DNA from: Pseudoglutamicibacter albus
Lineage (GTDB): Bacteria; Actinomycetota; Actinomycetes; Actinomycetales; Micrococcaceae
DNA: 64,000 nt
Reading direction: 5' to 3'
Assembly (NCBI RefSeq): GCF_022346425.1
Contig: NZ_JAKRCW010000008.1
Location: 40,789 to 104,788 of the forward strand
Part shown: one piece after another, positions 37,572-46,532 of the stretch
Layout of the letters: each line of letters starts with the position of its first letter
Numbering within the stretch: position 1 is the stretch's first letter
Made by a program: the position numbers and the translations under genes
Notes under the pieces: generated by a model
What the model saw: only the letters and a program-made list of their open reading frames with translations
Told to the model about the DNA's origin: nothing
The model's database searches: none

Positions 37572-37958
37572 CACCGCGCGAAGGCTCGGTGCGCAGCTTG
37601 GTATCGATGCTGACGAATACGCCGAGTGGGTCGCTCCACGCATCGAGGGTTTAGAAATCCTGGACCGCGTGACCGTGTTCGCTCAGGGCCTTCGTGAGCG
37701 GTGCGTCCCTACCTGGAGCTCTACCCGGAGCTAACGATGGCACGCGTGCACTTCTTGAAAATGAACCGCACCAGGAAGCCGAGCGTGTTCCGCCTCGGCA
37801 AATACACGCTGGCGCCAGGTGAAACCCGTGTGGTAACCAAAACGCACCCGTTTCGGGTCACCAGCACACGCACCTACTACCCGGGCACCCAGGCTTTAAG
37901 CCTGGTGATCAACGGGCATGAAGGCGAGCTAGTGGATTTCGAACTCATCCAGGCGTAG
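37549..37958 (+). pseudogene. Remnant of a DNA alkylation repair (AlkD-like) gene
   Basis: Two reading frames give pieces of one protein. Frame 1 from ATG 37549 (overlapping the RND end) gives MKNYFNPDTARRLGAQLG and VAPRIEGLEILDRVTVFAQ, the usual start of actinobacterial AlkD-like proteins, and stops at 37734. Frame 2 gives RPYLELYPELT, like the middle of the family, then directly HFLKMNRTRKPSVFRLG and TRTYYPGTQALSLVINGHEG, its C-terminal domain. About 200 central residues of HEAT repeats and their DNA-binding residues are missing. I infer at least two deletions and one frameshift. The family assignment is from memory of motifs. Confidence 0.72.
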
Positions 37959-37997
37959 CTGTGGCGCCCTGGCGGTTGAACCGCCGGGGCGCCACAG
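37959..37997. terminator. Bidirectional terminator between alkD remnant and MHS permease
   Basis: A 19 bp inverted repeat with one G-U pair (CTGTGGCGCCCTGGCGGTT at 37959-37977 with 37979-37997) starts two bases after the remnant's stop and serves both converging genes. A degenerate repeat (CTGAATA...CTGACTA on the minus strand, about 38000-38045) lies between it and the permease stop. Confidence 0.88.
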
Positions 37998-38054
37998 TTA
38001 GTCAGTATTCAGTTATTTCGTATCCAACTATTGAGTAGTCAGCTATTCAGCGAT

Positions 38055-39458
38055 TTAGTCGCGGAAGCTACGCAACGTGGTGCGGCGGTTCTCTTCGCGC
38101 ATCTGGTCTGCGCTATCGACGTTGAGGTCGCGGTCCGGGCGGTCCTTGACCATCGTCACAGCAACGAAGGAGATAACCGAGACAATAATCATGTAGACAC
38201 CGATCATGTTCGGTTCACCGGTGCGGTTGAGGATCATCTGCGAAATCATCGGAGCGAACGCACCACCCAGCACGGTACCGAGCGCGTAACCGATCGAGAC
38301 GCCCGAGTAGCGAACCGAGGACGGGAACATCTCCGCGTACAGTGCGGCCTGCGGGCCGTAGGACAGCCCCAAGCCGACAGTCATGAGCAACACTGCGAGC
38401 ACGTACATCCACAGATCGTCAACGGTCTTGACTTCCTTGATGATCATCCACATCGGGATAGCCCATACCGCCAAGAGTGCATAGCCGAGCTGGAAGGTGC
38501 GTACACGGCCGATCTTGTCGCCAAGCCAGCCCCCGACGAAGGTGAAGGTCAGCCAGCCGAAGGAGCCGACCATCGTCGCGCCAAGGACCGGACCGAGTGG
38601 TAGCGGGCTCTCTTCACGCTTGGCGAGGAAGCCGATGAAGAACGCGATAAGCAGGTAGCCGATCGCGTTGTTAGCGATGAAGATGAATGCCGAGAGGAAG
38701 ACCTCGCGCTTGTTCTGCTTCATGAGCTTGCCCAGCGGAGCAGAGGACTCGGCGCGGCGCTCCTGTAGTTCCTCGAAAACAGGAGACTCAGAGACAGACC
38801 GGCGGATCATGTAGCCCACCACAACCAGCAGGATCGAGATCAGGAACGTGATGCGCCAGCCCCACTCAAGGAAGGCCTGCATGCCGAGGATCTGCTGGAG
38901 AGCGAAGATCACACCGGTTGCCAGGATCATGCCGATCGGGACACCGATCTGCGGGTAGGCGCCAAAGAGCGACCGGCGGCCCTTAGGCGCGTGCTCAACA
39001 GCCATGAGCGCCGCTCCACCCCATTCACCACCGGCGGAGAAGCCCTGGAGAATGCGCAGGAGCATCAGCAGGATCGGAGCGGCAACACCGATAGTTGCAT
39101 AGGTTGGGACCAAACCGATCGCAGCGGTGGCGAAGCCCATCATCATGAGCGTCAAAACGAGCATCTTCTTACGCCCGAGCTTGTCGCCGAGGTGTCCAGC
39201 AACCACGGCCCCGAGTGGACGGAAGAGGAAGGAAATACCGATCGTGGCAAGCGAGATGACCTGCGTCAAACCTGGGGCATCTTTAGCTAGCGGATCAAAA
39301 TAGAGGTTCGCGAAGACAAGCGATGCTGCCTGCGCGTAGATAAAGAAGTCGTACCACTCGATCGAGGTTCCGACGAGGGTTCCGGCAAGGACGCGACGTT
39401 CTTCCTTGCGCTTGGTCGCGGCATCCAAATGTGCCGTGGGTGCAGATGTTGTGGTCAT
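38055..39458 (-). CDS. MFS permease, metabolite:H+ symporter (ProP/MHS) type
   Basis: A 467-residue twelve-segment inner-membrane symporter. MHS hallmarks are GTSIEWYDFFIYAQAASLVF at segment 1, FLFRPLGAVVAGHLGDKLGRKKML between segments 2 and 3, and ILQGFSAGGEWGGAALMAVEHAP. Relatives carry organic acids, betaine or shikimate; the substrate here is open. I chose ATG 39458 (MTTTSAPTAHLD) after GAAGGA; the frame to 39536 is probably leader. A palindrome 65 bp upstream suggests control by a TetR-type repressor. Confidence 0.9.
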   Translation of the reverse strand: MTTTSAPTAHLDAATKRKEERRVLAGTLVGTSIEWYDFFIYAQAASLVFANLYFDPLAKDAPGLTQVISLATIGISFLFRPLGAVVAGHLGDKLGRKKMLVLTLMMMGFATAAIGLVPTYATIGVAAPILLMLLRILQGFSAGGEWGGAALMAVEHAPKGRRSLFGAYPQIGVPIGMILATGVIFALQQILGMQAFLEWGWRITFLISILLVVVGYMIRRSVSESPVFEELQERRAESSAPLGKLMKQNKREVFLSAFIFIANNAIGYLLIAFFIGFLAKREESPLPLGPVLGATMVGSFGWLTFTFVGGWLGDKIGRVRTFQLGYALLAVWAIPMWMIIKEVKTVDDLWMYVLAVLLMTVGLGLSYGPQAALYAEMFPSSVRYSGVSIGYALGTVLGGAFAPMISQMILNRTGEPNMIGVYMIIVSVISFVAVTMVKDRPDRDLNVDSADQMREENRRTTLRSFRD

Positions 39459-39522
39459 GATGTCCTTCTTTGGCCACAGCAGACCCTTGTGATGAAGGTA
39501 GGGCCTGACTTTTACTATTGCC

Positions 39523-39542
39523 AACCGAACGATCATTCGGTT
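39523..39542. promoter_or_regulatory. 20 bp palindrome upstream of the MHS permease
   Basis: AACCGAACGATCATTCGGTT is a near-perfect dyad (one mismatched pair), the size and style of a TetR-family operator. A second dyad GTGAC-G-GTCAC follows at about 39543-39553. No regulator gene is adjacent. The rest of 39459-39677 is A/T-richer leader/promoter sequence. The operator role is inference. Confidence 0.5.
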
Positions 39543-39677
39543 GTGACGGTCACCACATCATACACAGATCTAATGCGACACGCGTCACATCACCACGATA
39601 GAGTGCGAAACTTTTGCGTCATGCACAAGGCATGTTGTAGGCCACGAAAAGCGTTGTCGCTTTCAGCCGCCGCAGTT

Positions 39678-40628
39678 TTAGGCTGGCAGCTTGATGACTT
39701 GGCCCGCGAAGGTGAACCCGCCGCCGAACCCGAAGAGCAACGTCCGCCCACCGCGCGGAAGCTCGCCGGCGTGCCACGCTTTAGAAAGACCAAGCGGCAC
39801 GGACGCAGCGGAGGTGTTTCCGGAATTCACGACATCCTTGATCACAATCTGATCTTTCGCCCCAAGCCCCTTAGCGAGAGGCTCGATGATGCGCAGGTTG
39901 GCCTGATGGAAAGCCAGCACGTCGATGTCATCGATCGTGAGGCCAGCCTTCTCGAGCACCGTTTGCGCTTCCTTGACCGCCCCGGTAAGAGCCCATCGCA
40001 TCACGTTACGGCCGTTCTGGCTGAAGTATTCCGGCTCTCCATCGATCACAACCGCATCCCCTAGCTCGGGGATCGAGCCCCACGCTACCGGGCTGATCTC
40101 AGGCTCTTCAGTGCGTTCCAGCACGAAGGCGCCTGCACCATCGGCGGTCAGCACGCACGTTGTGCGGTCGGTGTAGTCCGTGAAGTTAGTCAGCGCTTCA
40201 GAACCGATCACAAGCGCGCGCTCAGAAACGCCCGAAGAGACGAACTGATCCGCTACCGCAACCGCATATTCGAAGCCCGAGCACGCGGTGTTGATATCGA
40301 GCACACCTGGACGCTCCAATCCGAGAGCCTCCGCTACACGGGATGCGACGTTCGGGGTGCGGTTCTGGGAGGTTGTGGACGCAACCACGATGAGATCGAC
40401 AGTCGAGACGTCGGCGTCCTTGAGTGCCATACGTGCCGCCTCGACGGCCATGCTCACCACCGTGTCGTTTTCACCGACCATGCGGCGTTCTTTGATACCG
40501 GTGCGGGCCTGGATCCATTCGTCGTTGGTGTCGACGAGTTTTTCGAGATCATGGTTGGACAGAATTTTCTCTGGCTGAAAATGTCCGAGACCAATCACAC
40601 GGGATCCCAGATAGGTGCGGTTCATCAT
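39678..40628 (-). CDS. fabH: 3-oxoacyl-ACP synthase III (FabH-like)
   Basis: Condenses an acyl-CoA primer with malonyl-ACP to start fatty-acid synthesis. The 316-residue protein has the catalytic triad regions DINTACSGFEYAV (Cys), FHQANLRI (His) and NSGNTSAAS (Asn), plus TNDEWIQARTGIKERR. It stands alone, not beside fabD/acpP/fabF, and begins close to the stop of an MFS gene on the same strand. The start could be GTG 40637, ATG 40628 or ATG 40625; none has a strong ribosome site. A specialised FabH paralogue cannot be excluded. Confidence 0.85.
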   Translation of the reverse strand: MMNRTYLGSRVIGLGHFQPEKILSNHDLEKLVDTNDEWIQARTGIKERRMVGENDTVVSMAVEAARMALKDADVSTVDLIVVASTTSQNRTPNVASRVAEALGLERPGVLDINTACSGFEYAVAVADQFVSSGVSERALVIGSEALTNFTDYTDRTTCVLTADGAGAFVLERTEEPEISPVAWGSIPELGDAVVIDGEPEYFSQNGRNVMRWALTGAVKEAQTVLEKAGLTIDDIDVLAFHQANLRIIEPLAKGLGAKDQIVIKDVVNSGNTSAASVPLGLSKAWHAGELPRGGRTLLFGFGGGFTFAGQVIKLPA

Positions 40629-40649
40629 AGGAGTCACTGTACCAAGTCT

Positions 40650-41927
40650 CTAACGCTGTTTTTGCTTGTTCAGGACTGTATACGAAAACGCGCATATGAA
40701 GACGAGAACCGATGCGCCCAGCGTTGCCACGAGGGCGAGGTGGTGTCCGCCGGCGTCCGTGAGGCGGCCTGCGATCGAGTTACCCGCCGATGTTCCCAAC
40801 GTGATCGCTGCCGAGAGCAGTGTCATCACGAATCCCATCCGGTGCGACGGGGTGATGCTGGAGGCGAGCGTGAAGTTCGTGACCAGGATAGGCCCGATAG
40901 GAATACCGAGTAACAGGATCGCAAGGCTCATCGAAAGCGGGGTTTCCGGTAGCCACAGCACGATCACGAGAGGCACGAGAGTGACAGCCCCTGTCAAGAG
41001 CCTCGCTGGGTGAGAGAACGTGACAGGCCAGCGCGCTACAGAAAGGGCGGCAAGGCCCGATGTGATGCCCATGACCGCATAGATCAGCCCGCCGGTTCCC
41101 GGGTTGCCGGTGTAGTCGGCGAAGTAAGTGAGGATCGTGGCCAGCGAGCCGAAGACGGTCCCGACCCCGAGCATCCCGATCACGGTGATAGCGATGAGCG
41201 TAGCGTTGCCTCGCCGCGGTGGCTTCTGGGTGGCCGGCGTAGTTTCCGTAACGGTTGTGCGCGGCTTCTTGAAGCGTGAATAGGCCTCGGTGTGATGGAA
41301 CGCGAAGGCCGGGATGATCACGATGCACAACGCCATCGCAACATAGATCGGCACCGCTGGGCCGAAGGTTGCCGCGAGGATTCCGACCGATGCGGGGCCC
41401 AGTACGAAAGAGAGCTCATCCATCGTGGACTCGTAGCTTTGCGCGGCCTCCAGTGTGCGTAGCTGGTGAGGGTCAGCCCCGTACCTGTTGATCCAACGCA
41501 CCCGCGTCATGGGGCCGGATGGCGGGATGCTCGCCCCCGCAATCAACGCAATGATCATCAGCTGCGGGGTGAGCGTGACCGGCCCGTCGCTACCGGAGCC
41601 GAAGTACAACACCCCGATGAGGGCGAGAACATGGATGAGACACAGGCCGAGCAGCGTTGGTTTTTGCCCCAGCTTGTCTGAGAGGGCCCCAGAGATGGGC
41701 GTGCCGATCGCTGCCCCTACCCCGCCAATCGCGGTCACGAGCCCTGGGGTTGTGAAGTCTTCAGCCGAGGCGACGATGTAGGTCAGGCACGCCATGCCGA
41801 GCATCGACATCGGCAAGCGTGCTAGCAGCGAGATCGGGAAATAGAGCGCCCCGGCGTCTTGAGCTAGGCGGCGGAAACTCGTAGCTGATTGGGGCGCTTC
41901 TTCAGTTGGGCCTTGTACTGGTGTCAT
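40650..41927 (-). CDS. MFS transporter
   Basis: A 425-residue major facilitator permease of about twelve segments. The first half has GGVGAAIGTPISGALSDKLGQKP (the MFS segment 2-3 loop motif), and a charged loop (RFKKPRTTVTETTPATQKPPRRG) divides the halves. The pattern resembles SetA/YceL-type efflux proteins. It ends 12-21 bases before fabH, so the two may be co-transcribed. The substrate is unknown. Confidence 0.88.
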   Translation of the reverse strand: MTPVQGPTEEAPQSATSFRRLAQDAGALYFPISLLARLPMSMLGMACLTYIVASAEDFTTPGLVTAIGGVGAAIGTPISGALSDKLGQKPTLLGLCLIHVLALIGVLYFGSGSDGPVTLTPQLMIIALIAGASIPPSGPMTRVRWINRYGADPHQLRTLEAAQSYESTMDELSFVLGPASVGILAATFGPAVPIYVAMALCIVIIPAFAFHHTEAYSRFKKPRTTVTETTPATQKPPRRGNATLIAITVIGMLGVGTVFGSLATILTYFADYTGNPGTGGLIYAVMGITSGLAALSVARWPVTFSHPARLLTGAVTLVPLVIVLWLPETPLSMSLAILLLGIPIGPILVTNFTLASSITPSHRMGFVMTLLSAAITLGTSAGNSIAGRLTDAGGHHLALVATLGASVLVFICAFSYTVLNKQKQR

Positions 41928-41971
41928 ATGCCTCTCATGCTAGCCCTTGCCTACACGCGTCCGGCCGTCTT

Positions 41972-44900
41972 TCAAGTTTGCGGCTGGTCTGCTGTGATGA
42001 CTTTCACTTGTGAACCCTTACGAGTCTTCTGGACATAGATCTGGTCAGGGATCTGGCTGCGTAACTCTTCGACGTGGGAGACGATGCCGATCATCCGTCC
42101 GTCTTGCCGGAGCCGTTCGATGCCGGTCATCGCTTTATCGAGTGTTTCTTTATCGAGTGTCCCGAACCCTTCATCGACGAAAAGCGTCTCGATGGTAATG
42201 CCGCCAGTTTCTTCCTGCACGATGTCAGCAAGTCCCAGCGCTAACGCGAGCGAGACGAGGAAGGTTTCACCCCCGGAGAGGGTCGCGGTGGGGCGGACCA
42301 CGCTGTTCCACGAGTCCTCAACCACGAGGTCGAGGCCCGCTTTCCTGTTACGGCTCTTCGTGTCATCATGCAGGATCCTGTAGCGGCCATCGGAGAGGAC
42401 GCTGAGCCGCTGGGTCGCCGCCTCAGCTACCGCTTCAAGCCGAGCCGCTAGAACATAGGCGCGGATGCTCATGGACTTGAGGTTCTCGCCACCGGTCCCG
42501 TTGAGGGCCGCCGCTATAGCTTTGGCCCGTTGCGCTTGCGCCCCGAGCTCGCCGCGCCGGGAATCTACATCGCGTAGTTCTGCGCAAGCCTGATCGATCG
42601 ATTCGCTGACATGCCGAGCTTCAATGTGGGCGGCGAGCGCTTCATCTTTACGTTCCGCCGCTTGCTGGACTCGCCCGCGCTGTTCGGTCAGCTGTTCTTC
42701 CGTTGGGGTGCTCGCGCCGTCTTCGATGCGTTGGATTGCGCGCTGAACGGACTCGAGCGAACCAAGCGCCTCTGACCGTGCTTCAAGCTCGGCACGGGCT
42801 TTGATGTCTTTCTTCAGCAGCGCTGCTTCCTCATCTTCGAGGAGGTTCCTCTCTGCTTCTGTGCGGGTGAGTTTGTGATGGGTGAGGTACGTTTCAGCCT
42901 TTGTGCGTGCTTCATTCATCTGCTCTTGTGCATCTGTTGCACGGGCATGTAGGTCGATGCAGCGCCGCATGGTGTCAGTGAAGCTTGTGAGTGCCGCGTT
43001 CAGGACCTCGATGCTCTCCCACTCCCCTTGTAGTGCGAGCTGTTTGTGGCGACGCCGCTCATCCTCTTGGCTTGCTTCTTCGAGGGTTTGCCGGCTCGCG
43101 GCGGCTTCGGTGTGGGCGTGTTTGAGTCGGCTGCGAGCTTCGTCAACGGCTTTTTCAGCTGAAGTGACGGCGGTCTCTGCCCGCTCGAATGCGTCTTCTT
43201 GCTCACGCACCGATTCCAGTTTGTTCGCCAGCTCCGCGATGGATTCTTGGGCCTGCTTCAGGCTCAGGCCACCGGCTTGGGTTCGGGCCGCACTCAGCGC
43301 CTCGTAGCTGTCACGCGCGTGGTCTTGTGCCGCGCTGTTCTCACGCTCGGCACGCTTTCTGGCCTGCTGGGCTTCTTCGATGTCGTGTTCGGTGACCGTT
43401 GGGATGGGTGTGGTTGGATCCGAGCCGGTGGTCTCCGATTCACCGGCCGCGGTCTGTGCGTGGGTGGCTGGGGAGGGATGCTCGGTCGCGCCGCACACGC
43501 TACACGGCTCACCTGGTGTGAGATCTTGGGCAAGGCTCGCCACGAGGTACGCCTCACGCTGGGAGTAGAGGTCATGTTCGTGTTGCCGGGCAGCATCGAG
43601 TGAGGTTTGGGTTTCTTCGCTGCGTTCACGCGCCGCCTTGTGGGCTGCCTCGGCGTCTTCGACAGCCCGGGCCGCTTGTGCTTGCTCGGTGAGCTTGTGG
43701 AGACGTTCTTCCAGCTGGGACGCGCCTTGTTCCGGCTTCTGGCACGCTTGAGCTTGTTCGAGTGCCCGCTCATAGCTGGTGTCTGCTTGTGTGAGGGTCT
43801 CGTTTGCCTGCTCAACGTGGGCTTGACGCTTTTCACTCTCGGCCTGGGCGCGGTGAAGTGTAGCCGCAGATGCTTTGCACGCCTCCTGGCTTGTGATGAG
43901 TTCCCGCTGCCGTGTGCGCGCTTGAGCAATGGCCTCTTCCCACGCGGTGAACTCGTGCACAGGTTGTGAGAGCGCGAGGCCCGCGGCATGAGTTTCAGAT
44001 GCATCATTGCCTCGGGTCAGTTCCCGGTATGGGTAGGCGTGTTCGGGTTGGTCCACCGGAAGCGTACGAGGTAGTTCCAAGCGAGCTTGTTCGAATGCGT
44101 CGCTGAGTTTCGCAACCGTGCTGGCCGCGTTCGCTTCTGCTTCCATGAAGCGCTGGGCTTCACGTGCGCGCTCATGGAGTGCTAAGACCTGCCGTTTCTG
44201 CTCGGCCTCTCCCTCTCCGGCCTCTAGTTCGGCGCGGGCCTGCCGGTAGTTTTCATATTCACGGGCGTCCCGCGCCACAGATTCCAGGCGGGCGAGCTTA
44301 TCTTTCGCATCCCCGTAGTGCTGTGTTGCCGTTTGGCGAGCCTCGCTGCGCCGCTGGATGAGCTGCGATGCCGCCTCGGTCAGGCCTTCAGCCCACCCGA
44401 GATCATCGCTTGCGCCTTCCAGATCCGCTGGTTCAAGACAAAAGCGCACGGCGAGCTCTTCAAGGTCTTCGATGCAGCGTTCATAGGCTTCTTGAGTGTC
44501 CCGGGTTTGGGCTTCGAGATGTTTGGAATGTTCGTTCGCGGTTTTCTGCAGGTTCTCGTAGAGGGACACATCGAACAGGGTTGAGAGCAGTGCGTCGCGT
44601 TCATTCGTGCTGCTTTTGAGGAACTGGGCGAACTCCCCTTGTGGTAGCAGTGCCACGCGAGTGAATTGGTCGAGGGTGAGGCCTAAGAGGCCTTGTGCGC
44701 CGTCAAGGAAGACGTTGACGTCAGCAGGTTTGGCGCCGCGGCTGACCCAGTGGCCATCCACCAGCTCTTCGACGTAGGCTTTCGCGTTCTCTGCGGTGGT
44801 TCCAGTGCCGCGTTTCTTCGGTCGGTTCCATGCCGGGGAACGTTTGACTCGATAGCGTTGCGCATCAATTGAGAATTCGAGTTCTACGGAAGCGGCGAGG

Positions 44901-45130
44901 GATGCGGGAGCGTAGCTGCTTCTGACGGGCGGGTTGGTTCCCAGTTCGCTTCTGGCGCCGGGAAGCTTCCCGTAGAGGGCGAAGCACACGGCGTCGAGAA
45001 TGGTGGTTTTCCCGGCCCCGGTGTCCCCTTGCAGCAAGAACAGGCCGGTTCCGGAGAGCGCATCGAAGTCGATGGTTTCGGTTCCGGCGTACGGGCCGAA
45101 GGCAGTCATCGTGAGGGTGTGGAGTTTCAT
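41972..45130 (-). CDS. sbcC: Exonuclease SbcC, SMC-like ATPase
   Basis: ATPase partner of SbcD in the Mre11/Rad50-like complex that cleaves DNA hairpins and protein-blocked ends. The 1052 residues show Walker A LQGDTGAGKTTILDAVCFALYG near the start and two long Glu/Ala/Arg-rich coiled coils flanking the zinc hook EPCSVCGATEHP. The C-terminus has signature LSGGETFLVSLALALGLAD and Walker B ETLFVDEGFGTLD. The start overlaps the sbcD stop by four bases (ATGA), the normal coupled arrangement. Confidence 0.95.
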   Translation of the reverse strand: MKLHTLTMTAFGPYAGTETIDFDALSGTGLFLLQGDTGAGKTTILDAVCFALYGKLPGARSELGTNPPVRSSYAPASLAASVELEFSIDAQRYRVKRSPAWNRPKKRGTGTTAENAKAYVEELVDGHWVSRGAKPADVNVFLDGAQGLLGLTLDQFTRVALLPQGEFAQFLKSSTNERDALLSTLFDVSLYENLQKTANEHSKHLEAQTRDTQEAYERCIEDLEELAVRFCLEPADLEGASDDLGWAEGLTEAASQLIQRRSEARQTATQHYGDAKDKLARLESVARDAREYENYRQARAELEAGEGEAEQKRQVLALHERAREAQRFMEAEANAASTVAKLSDAFEQARLELPRTLPVDQPEHAYPYRELTRGNDASETHAAGLALSQPVHEFTAWEEAIAQARTRQRELITSQEACKASAATLHRAQAESEKRQAHVEQANETLTQADTSYERALEQAQACQKPEQGASQLEERLHKLTEQAQAARAVEDAEAAHKAARERSEETQTSLDAARQHEHDLYSQREAYLVASLAQDLTPGEPCSVCGATEHPSPATHAQTAAGESETTGSDPTTPIPTVTEHDIEEAQQARKRAERENSAAQDHARDSYEALSAARTQAGGLSLKQAQESIAELANKLESVREQEDAFERAETAVTSAEKAVDEARSRLKHAHTEAAASRQTLEEASQEDERRRHKQLALQGEWESIEVLNAALTSFTDTMRRCIDLHARATDAQEQMNEARTKAETYLTHHKLTRTEAERNLLEDEEAALLKKDIKARAELEARSEALGSLESVQRAIQRIEDGASTPTEEQLTEQRGRVQQAAERKDEALAAHIEARHVSESIDQACAELRDVDSRRGELGAQAQRAKAIAAALNGTGGENLKSMSIRAYVLAARLEAVAEAATQRLSVLSDGRYRILHDDTKSRNRKAGLDLVVEDSWNSVVRPTATLSGGETFLVSLALALGLADIVQEETGGITIETLFVDEGFGTLDKETLDKAMTGIERLRQDGRMIGIVSHVEELRSQIPDQIYVQKTRKGSQVKVITADQPQT

Positions 45131-46473
45131 GCCCGGCCCTTCTGCGCGTCCGCCCCGCTGTGGGACTGTTCTACCTGTCTCTGCCCATCTACCTGTCTCC
45201 GCCCATCTACCTGCCTCTGCCCAACGCCTAATTGTTGGGCACCTGCTTGTTCAACACGTGCCTGCTCGATGAGTTCTTCGATGAGTTTCGTCTCTTCTTC
45301 ATTCGGGCTGCGCTCGCGCACGAATTCCAGGAACCCTTCGGCGACCTGTTGCGGATTCTCCGCCTTTTTCATCCGTGCCCGGTAGGTTTCAGCACCGCGG
45401 GAGGTTGCACGGTTTTCGTGATGGAGCACCAAGGTCTTAGGGAAACGTTCCCGCAGCCGTTCCATGGGGCGCTCTGGGCGCTGATCATCTGTGAGCGTGA
45501 TCTGACAATACGCTTGCTCGGCCCAGGCGTGTTCTTCTTTGGTGAGAAGCTCCTCGATAGGTCCTCTAAGGATCGCGAGCGGCACCGCTGGCGGCCACGC
45601 AACCCAGGATGCGCTCACATCCTCACCCGGGTTGATCTCCACGATCCACCCGCCTTTTTCTTGATGCGCTTCAGAGAAGGAATAGGGCAGCGGCGAGCCA
45701 CTATATTTCACGTTCGGTAGGGGGCTTTGCGGACCGTGCAGATGCCCCAAGGCCGTGTAGTCACTCCAAGCGAAAAGCCCGGCTGAAACCTGATCCAGTT
45801 GCCCCACAGACAATACTGCTTCCGAATCGGTGGGCATGCCGCCGGCCGCGAAGAGGTGCGCCATGATGACCGTCCTGACCGGAACTTCCCCGGCTTGGCT
45901 TTCGCGTTGCTGGGCAACCTCGCGGATTCTCGCTACCGCGGCGGCAACCACATCGTGATGAGTGAGTTTCTCAACCCCCAATTGCGCTGCGACAACCCGC
46001 GGTTCGAGGTACGGAAGCCCATACACATCAACGTGCTGAACCACCTCGCCGCCTGCACCATGAACCCCTCTCTCGGCCTCGCTGCTAACAGTGACCCCTC
46101 CGCCGTTGCCACTGCGTTGCGTGAAGCGGATAGGGACGATGCTGCCCTCCAGGTTCGTGCGGAAGTGCACGCCAGCAGCGGACATGAAGCGGCTACCGAA
46201 AGACATCCTGCGCGCCGAGTCATGATTCCCGCTCGTCACCACCACGCTGATACCCAGGCACACGAGTTCTTCAAGTGTGTCTTCAAACATCGTGACCGCT
46301 CGTTCAGGCGGGACCGTGCGGTCATACACATCACCGGCGATCAAGACCGCATCGACCGCGTTCTCACGGGCGGCATCGACCACATCACCCAACGCCTTAC
46401 GTTGAGCCGATTCGAGGGACTCACCGTGAAAATTACGGCCCAAATGCCAGTCCGATGTGTGCAGGAACTTCAT
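45127..46473 (-). CDS. sbcD: Exonuclease SbcD, Mre11-like nuclease
   Basis: Metallophosphoesterase subunit of SbcCD. The 448 residues have all phosphoesterase motifs: TSDWHLGR, AGDVYDR, VVVTSGNHDSARR, and later TVIMAHLFAAGG and ALGHLHGPQ. The last 45 residues are low-complexity (QVDGRRQVDGQRQVEQ) and coded by three 18 bp repeats, so the tail probably grew by repeat expansion after the functional end. It is divergent from the ARH-like gene. Confidence 0.95.
   Translation of the reverse strand: MKFLHTSDWHLGRNFHGESLESAQRKALGDVVDAARENAVDAVLIAGDVYDRTVPPERAVTMFEDTLEELVCLGISVVVTSGNHDSARRMSFGSRFMSAAGVHFRTNLEGSIVPIRFTQRSGNGGGVTVSSEAERGVHGAGGEVVQHVDVYGLPYLEPRVVAAQLGVEKLTHHDVVAAAVARIREVAQQRESQAGEVPVRTVIMAHLFAAGGMPTDSEAVLSVGQLDQVSAGLFAWSDYTALGHLHGPQSPLPNVKYSGSPLPYSFSEAHQEKGGWIVEINPGEDVSASWVAWPPAVPLAILRGPIEELLTKEEHAWAEQAYCQITLTDDQRPERPMERLRERFPKTLVLHHENRATSRGAETYRARMKKAENPQQVAEGFLEFVRERSPNEEETKLIEELIEQARVEQAGAQQLGVGQRQVDGRRQVDGQRQVEQSHSGADAQKGRA
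45170..45223. repeat. 3 x 18 bp in-frame repeat in sbcD tail
   Basis: Units of the form TCTACCTGTCTCTGCCCA run 45170-45187, 45188-45205 and 45206-45223, with one difference each. They code on the minus strand for repeated Gln-Val-(Asp/Glu)-Gly-Arg/Gln-Arg/Gln peptides at the SbcD C-terminus. Confidence 0.88.
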
Positions 46474-46532
46474 GGCTTCACCCTACCCAGCACCCCTGAG
46501 ATTTTGATGACGAACACCGCTAGGCTGGAGGC

